Source of the DNA: UBA6224 sp963800205
GTDB taxonomy: Bacteria > Patescibacteriota > Saccharimonadia > Saccharimonadales > UBA4665
DNA: 64,000 bases
Assembly (NCBI GenBank): GCA_963800205.1
Contig: CAWCZQ010000005.1
Location: forward strand, 186,001 to 250,000
Reading direction: 5' to 3'
The translations under genes and the position numbers were made by a program. Below, in pieces: positions 60,650-64,000 of this stretch. The stretch's first letter is position 1. Each line of letters starts with the position of its first letter. A model generated the notes under the pieces. It saw only the letters and a list, made by a program, of their open reading frames with translations. It searched no databases and was not told where the DNA came from.

Positions 60650-61117
60650 TCACTGAAAAATGAAGTTTGCTAATATCCGACGGTTTGCGTCGTCGGCATC
60701 ACTTACCTTTGCCGATAAAGAAACATCCTCTATGGATATATCATCGCCAGCATTGACTCTTTTGTCGCCATATACTGATACATGAGGCGAAAAGTGATCG
60801 CCGTTGAAATGCGGGTAACGGAGCATGCCTGATTCTGACTTTAAAAAGCCGACTATGGCATCATGAAGTTTTTTAAGCTCGGGCGTCAGCTCCAGCGTAG
60901 TTACAAGAATGTCTTTTTCGGGCCCGTACATTTCATCTGCCAGCGCCTTCACTTTAAACGACTTTTGGTCCGCTAGCAGCCTTGCCAGTTTCAGGGCTAA
61001 CTCATCAGCTTCGAGCCCTATCTCGAACGAATCAACGATAGAAATATGAAGCGGTAAATTATCAGCCGTGAATTCATGCCCTACAGGATGATTCTTCAAA
61101 AATTGTAGCCAAACCAT
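60650..61117 (-). CDS. 2H phosphoesterase (LigT/2'-5' RNA ligase-like)
   Basis: Two HxS motifs, LPLHISIVDSF and FSPHVSVYG, of the 2H superfamily. The ATG at 61117 (MVWLQFLKN) is preferred; the frame to 61177 would place a terminator hairpin inside the gene. About 155 residues. Probable RNA end processing or cyclic phosphodiesterase. Confidence 0.82.
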   Translation of the reverse strand: MVWLQFLKNHPVGHEFTADNLPLHISIVDSFEIGLEADELALKLARLLADQKSFKVKALADEMYGPEKDILVTTLELTPELKKLHDAIVGFLKSESGMLRYPHFNGDHFSPHVSVYGDKRVNAGDDISIEDVSLSAKVSDADDANRRILANFIFQ

Positions 61118-61142
61118 ATCTTGCCATTGCCCTAATATAACA

Positions 61143-61167
61143 AAAATACCCCTGTTCGGGGTATTTT
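61143..61167 (-). terminator. Terminator of the Ldh-type gene
   Basis: Stem AAAATACCCC / GGGGTATTTT with TGTTC loop; T-run on the minus strand. Confidence 0.9.
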
Positions 61168-61294
61168 CATGTTTCATTGAAATTGGTGCAACAGAACAGA
61201 ATCTACTTAAACTTTTTGAGGCAATAATTGATGGTGCTTTAGGTACGGTCCCGAAAATGAATACTAAGGATGCGGATAGTGCGATTATTATCTA

Positions 61295-62281
61295 TTAGTC
61301 GGAATAGCCCAGCTGCTTCATAACGGAGTCCTCGACTTCCACGAACCCACTTTCAAGCGAGGTCTTGTATGCTACCGCCGCCCTTTCGCCCGGCAACCGA
61401 ATATTATCTACGTTAGCTTTTTTACGAGATTTTTTTACAATATTAATCAAGTCCGAAGCATTTGATTTGAACTTATCGATATCCACCAACAACTCTGGGT
61501 CAATCGCAATGAAAGTACTACCCCATTCTTTGTCTTGAGTTTGATAGTCACAGTACGCCGAAGAAGCGAGTGGTCCAGCCAGCATTTCTACCATCATACC
61601 CAATCCCGAGCCTTTATATCCACGATCAAATGGCAAAATAGCACCACTCATTGCTTCAGCTGGATCGGTAGTCGGAATACCTCTTTCATCAATTGCTACA
61701 TTTTCAGGTATTTTTTCACCCTTTGACTTTGCAAGTACGAGTCCATAGAAAGTCATTGCAGATGTTGCCATATCGAAGACTAAAGGATCATTCAATGTAG
61801 GGAATGAAAAACCAATAGGATTAGTTCCGAATAGAGGGTCAATACTGTCAAATGGCGCTGTTGATCCAGGAGAACGAGCCATTACTATCCCGATTAAATC
61901 TGCTTTTGCAATACACTCAGCATAATATGCCTGTGCGCCATTACTAGAGAATGTATTGTGTACAGATACTATAGCAAAGCCGTGTTCTTTAGCTTTCTCA
62001 ATTAGAGCATCCGTGGCTTGCTGACTGACAAGGGGTGCAGGGTATGCACCAGCATTAATAAGTTGTGATAATTTTGTGTCTCGCTCAATTTTGATGTCGT
62101 GCTGCGGCTTAATATCCTGCAAAGGCTCAGTACCTGTCATCTTAAGCAAACCCTGCGTCTTAATGCCTGACATCTCTGCCCACAATAGGTATTCGGCTAT
62201 GCGTTCTGATTCTTTAGAAGTAAAGTTCTTTGCAAGTGTTTCTACCACTTTATGCCGAAGCACATCAATTGATATCTTCAT
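61295..62281 (-). CDS. Malate/L-lactate dehydrogenase (Ldh/YbiC family)
   Basis: 328 residues with YLLWAEMSGIKTQG (N-terminal His replaced by Lys region), SVHNTFSSNGAQAYYAE, FGTNPIGFSFP, FDMATSAMTFYG and GYKGSGLGMMVEMLAGPL, all typical of this NAD(P)-dependent 2-hydroxyacid dehydrogenase family, which is unrelated to classical LDH. Substrate could be malate, lactate, ureidoglycolate or similar. Confidence 0.92.
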   Translation of the reverse strand: MKISIDVLRHKVVETLAKNFTSKESERIAEYLLWAEMSGIKTQGLLKMTGTEPLQDIKPQHDIKIERDTKLSQLINAGAYPAPLVSQQATDALIEKAKEHGFAIVSVHNTFSSNGAQAYYAECIAKADLIGIVMARSPGSTAPFDSIDPLFGTNPIGFSFPTLNDPLVFDMATSAMTFYGLVLAKSKGEKIPENVAIDERGIPTTDPAEAMSGAILPFDRGYKGSGLGMMVEMLAGPLASSAYCDYQTQDKEWGSTFIAIDPELLVDIDKFKSNASDLINIVKKSRKKANVDNIRLPGERAAVAYKTSLESGFVEVEDSVMKQLGYSD

Positions 62282-62495
62282 AGACTGATTATATCAGAGC
62301 TCAATATACAAAAATACGCCCAGAGGCGTATTTGACAAATGCACTAAATTGGTGCGGGTCAGGGGACTTCTACTCACCTTCGGCGAGCCCGTCGCCACAT
62401 CTATACGAACAAGTTCGTAAGAGTGTTCTCCCTTGCGAACTACCACCGGCAGTTCTCACCCTGGCCTCTTTTGGCAGGAGCGAGAATCTCATCAG

Positions 62496-62603
62496 GGGAC
62501 TCTCCTTGCCGCCGAGCGCAAATTGCGCTGGCCATGGCAACCCTGCTCTCTTGGTCGCAGGGCAAGGTTCGGGGAGTGCCACTGGCACTCCCGTTAGAGT
62601 CCC
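62496..62603 (+). repeat. Structured repeat element, copy B
   Basis: Outer arms GGGACTCT / AGAGTCCC enclose AGCGCAA / TTGCGCT, CCCTGC / GCAGGG and GGGAGTGCC-ACT-GGCACTCCC. The right part is nearly identical to copy A at 48038-48080. Confidence 0.6.
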
Positions 62604-62650
62604 TAATCTCATAGCAATGAAAAAGCCGAGCACATGGCTCGACTCTTTCA

Positions 62651-62680
62651 TTGGTGCAGCACAATTCACGAAAGTATAAC
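62651..62680 (-). repeat. 30-base dispersed repeat, copy 3
   Basis: TTGGTGCAGCACAATTC followed by ACGAAAGTATAAC on the plus strand. On the minus strand it contains TATACT with TTGCAT 16 bases upstream, so it may include a promoter. Confidence 0.6.
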
Positions 62681-62722
62681 AATACTTCAGGGCTATGCAA
62701 AACCTATTTACAGAGGTGAGTA

Positions 62723-62751
62723 TTGACTTTACAAAGCATTAGTGGTATAAT
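62723..62751 (+). promoter_or_regulatory. Promoter of the last gene
   Basis: TTGACT, 17 bases, TATAAT, then 8 bases to ATG 62760, so the leader is very short. One of the best -35/-10 pairs in the window. Confidence 0.8.
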
Positions 62752-62759
62752 TAATTCAT

Positions 62760-64000
62760 ATGGCTCAACATTCTGATGCCGAAATCGTGGCAGCTGCGCG
62801 CAGATATGACATCGAAGATAAAATTTTCAATGGCTCTGCCTCGCGCGAAGAAATGAAAGATTGGTATTTCTCGCTCGACCCGCTACGCGAAGACTACACC
62901 GCTCGCTTAGGTAGCGCCGAAGACTTAGATGCCGCCGAACATACTATTGCCTATTCTCTTAGCCAAGCTGGACTTATGGGTACTGTGGGCCAGAAGCTGA
63001 TTGCTCCGCACCTGCCCGACCCCACGCAGCTACCAGCTATGGGGACAAATGATTTTTACCTGCCGGCAGTCGAAAGGGCAAACATGGTTGATTCGGAAAT
63101 TTTAAACGACATGATTATTGCTCAAGACTGCTTTTTTCGAGCCGGTAACTATTTTGCCGATGCCTTACGAGTTTCGGTACTCGTAAATGCTAGCAGTACA
63201 GAATTTTCGGGATCAATGGCTGAGATCAGTGAAAGCTACCATTCAAGTTCTACTACCGTGCATCAGACCCTCGCCGGATTATCGCTGGCACGCCTTTGGG
63301 TAATGGGCAACGGACACGCTAGCGCGGAAGAGTTAGGCCTAACAGACCAAATTTTTGAGACTTCCATTTATTCTTCAAAGCAGTTTGATAGCAATATCTT
63401 TTACCAATCTCAAATACATAGCGGTGACACTATAAAAGATCTTCACTATCGCCAATCACATCTCGAAAATGGTTTCAAAAACTTGGTGGAATCCATAGAA
63501 GACTATATCGTGAACCCTGCCCTTGCAGAAGGTCAGAAGGTAATCTCCGATTCAACACTAAAGGGACATCTACATGAGCTACTTTGGTTGCTCGACATGA
63601 ACTTTACGCTCCTGAATGATGGGCGTATTGCCGACTCGTTTGCCGTGGCAGCGCCGCTAGGCTATGACAATCCTCGCCGCATTGGTAAGCCAAAAGCAGA
63701 ACGGGCATATGACATTATTATCGTTACCCCGCAGGGCAATATCCCTACTCAGCTTAAGGCTGGAAACTATAGTGCTTCACGACACACATATGACGAAAGA
63801 ATTCTTGTAGCTATTGAGCAAAATTTCCAAGATGTGAACTTAAAACGTTTAACCTCACGTCTCAAAGATTATAGGGAGTGGATTGCAAGTGGCCTGAGCG
63901 ATGGACAAATCGCTGAGAAAATTCGCAAACGAGCCCTTAAGACCGTACAAGATGCGACCGATAAAATTGCAAACGATACGCATGAGCCTCAAGCGCCTAA
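62760..64000 (+). CDS. Hypothetical protein, right-truncated by the window edge
   Basis: Open to the right edge, 413 codons visible. Begins MAQHSDAEIVAAARRYD. Helical, soluble, acidic; contains FFRAGNYFADALRVSVLVN, HELLWLLDMNFTLLNDGR, and a part near the end (ERAYDIIIVTPQGNIPTQLK) that resembles a nuclease- or transposon-like beta core, but no catalytic motif is certain. Function unknown; it may be an accessory or defence-type protein. Confidence 0.7.
   Translation, partial: MAQHSDAEIVAAARRYDIEDKIFNGSASREEMKDWYFSLDPLREDYTARLGSAEDLDAAEHTIAYSLSQAGLMGTVGQKLIAPHLPDPTQLPAMGTNDFYLPAVERANMVDSEILNDMIIAQDCFFRAGNYFADALRVSVLVNASSTEFSGSMAEISESYHSSSTTVHQTLAGLSLARLWVMGNGHASAEELGLTDQIFETSIYSSKQFDSNIFYQSQIHSGDTIKDLHYRQSHLENGFKNLVESIEDYIVNPALAEGQKVISDSTLKGHLHELLWLLDMNFTLLNDGRIADSFAVAAPLGYDNPRRIGKPKAERAYDIIIVTPQGNIPTQLKAGNYSASRHTYDERILVAIEQNFQDVNLKRLTSRLKDYREWIASGLSDGQIAEKIRKRALKTVQDATDKIANDTHEPQAP

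Larger units (their letters stand above)
62282..62759. other. Intergenic region with structured element, copy B
   Basis: 478 bases: a hairpin AAATACGCC / GGCGTATTT (62312-62333), a stretch of short hairpins and the element copy B, a hairpin GCCGAGC-ACAT-GGCTCG, the 30-base repeat copy 3, and the promoter of the next gene. The overlapping open frames are not convincing as genes. Confidence 0.55.

Noticed and set aside
62480..62495. CTGATGAG on the minus strand as a hammerhead ribozyme core
   Set aside because: No matching GAAAC strand or stems I and II could be placed nearby.
62332..62679. Plus-strand 115-codon frame and minus-strand frames in the structured element
   Set aside because: They run through perfect hairpins and have no start signals.
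1..64000. CRISPR array
   Set aside because: No series of equal-length repeats with regular spacers was found on either strand.
1..64000. Reassigned UGA codon as in Gracilibacteria
   Set aside because: UGA acts as the stop of several intact genes, including the ATGA overlaps at 15145 and 25154.

Overview
The window looks like a chromosomal segment of a small-genome bacterium of the Candidate Phyla Radiation (Patescibacteria), most likely a Saccharibacteria (TM7) member. This is inferred from style and not from a marker gene, because no rRNA is present. The clues are a cell-wall protein ending in an LPNTG anchor followed by a GAGD sequence, a hydrophobic stretch and an RR-rich tail; a very compact layout with 4-nt stop/start overlaps; many genes whose -10 box sits only 6-7 nt before the start codon (leaderless mRNAs) beside others with strong AAGGAGG sites; UGA used as a normal stop; CCA encoded in the tRNA genes; and many lineage-restricted small membrane proteins. 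GC is moderate, with a few visibly richer patches (50.2-51.0 kb and 56.9-57.4 kb).

Layout. 0-12 kb: end of a glycoside hydrolase, UppP, RmuC, a ZIP metal transporter with a PIG-L deacetylase, an SDR-type oxidoreductase divergent from an aldo/keto reductase, a CPA2 antiporter with TrkA-N, alkyladenine glycosylase, DUF475, MscS and GtrA proteins. 12-19 kb: RarA, an ABC exporter with a one-base frameshift in its ATPase, MetK behind a SAM-I riboswitch, a sortase-anchored surface protein with two indels, tRNA-Gln. 19-28 kb: accessory genes, including an HD-CYTH fusion, a ChaB protein, a helix-hairpin-helix protein, a phosphoribosyltransferase, a PH-domain protein, a split-barrel FMN protein, a Crp/Fnr regulator and a YqeG phosphatase. 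27.7-32.5 kb: a PAP2-kinase-flippase fusion (frameshifted), a secreted protein and a second flippase-like protein. 33-35 kb: MarR regulator plus DHA2 drug exporter.

35-46 kb is the conserved core: nickel superoxide dismutase with its processing peptidase, trmD, KH protein, rpsP, rnc, a Nudix protein, nusB, rpmF, leuS, then ddl and a membrane-anchored murF facing each other. These cover translation, RNA processing and peptidoglycan precursor synthesis. 46-50 kb: two anchored extracellular proteins, tRNA-Leu, a MutT-like protein, tRNA-Cys, an MscS-like TM protein. 50-58 kb: an L,D-transpeptidase, two decayed genes (glycoside hydrolase and reductase), a lipoprotein, an AbrB-like protein with a frameshifted phosphotyrosine phosphatase, a KGG-type stress peptide, a frameshifted alcohol dehydrogenase and a GC-rich block of broken small genes. 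58-64 kb: alpha/beta hydrolase, aldo/keto reductase, frameshifted methyltransferase, HD hydrolase, 2H phosphoesterase, Ldh-type dehydrogenase, a structured repeat element, and a long unknown gene running off the right edge.

Themes: cell-envelope building and remodelling (UppP, Ddl, MurF, L,D-transpeptidase, flippases, LPXTG protein), stress and redox handling (Ni-SOD, antiporter, MscS, reductases), and an unusually high number of single-base indels in accessory genes while the long essential genes are intact.
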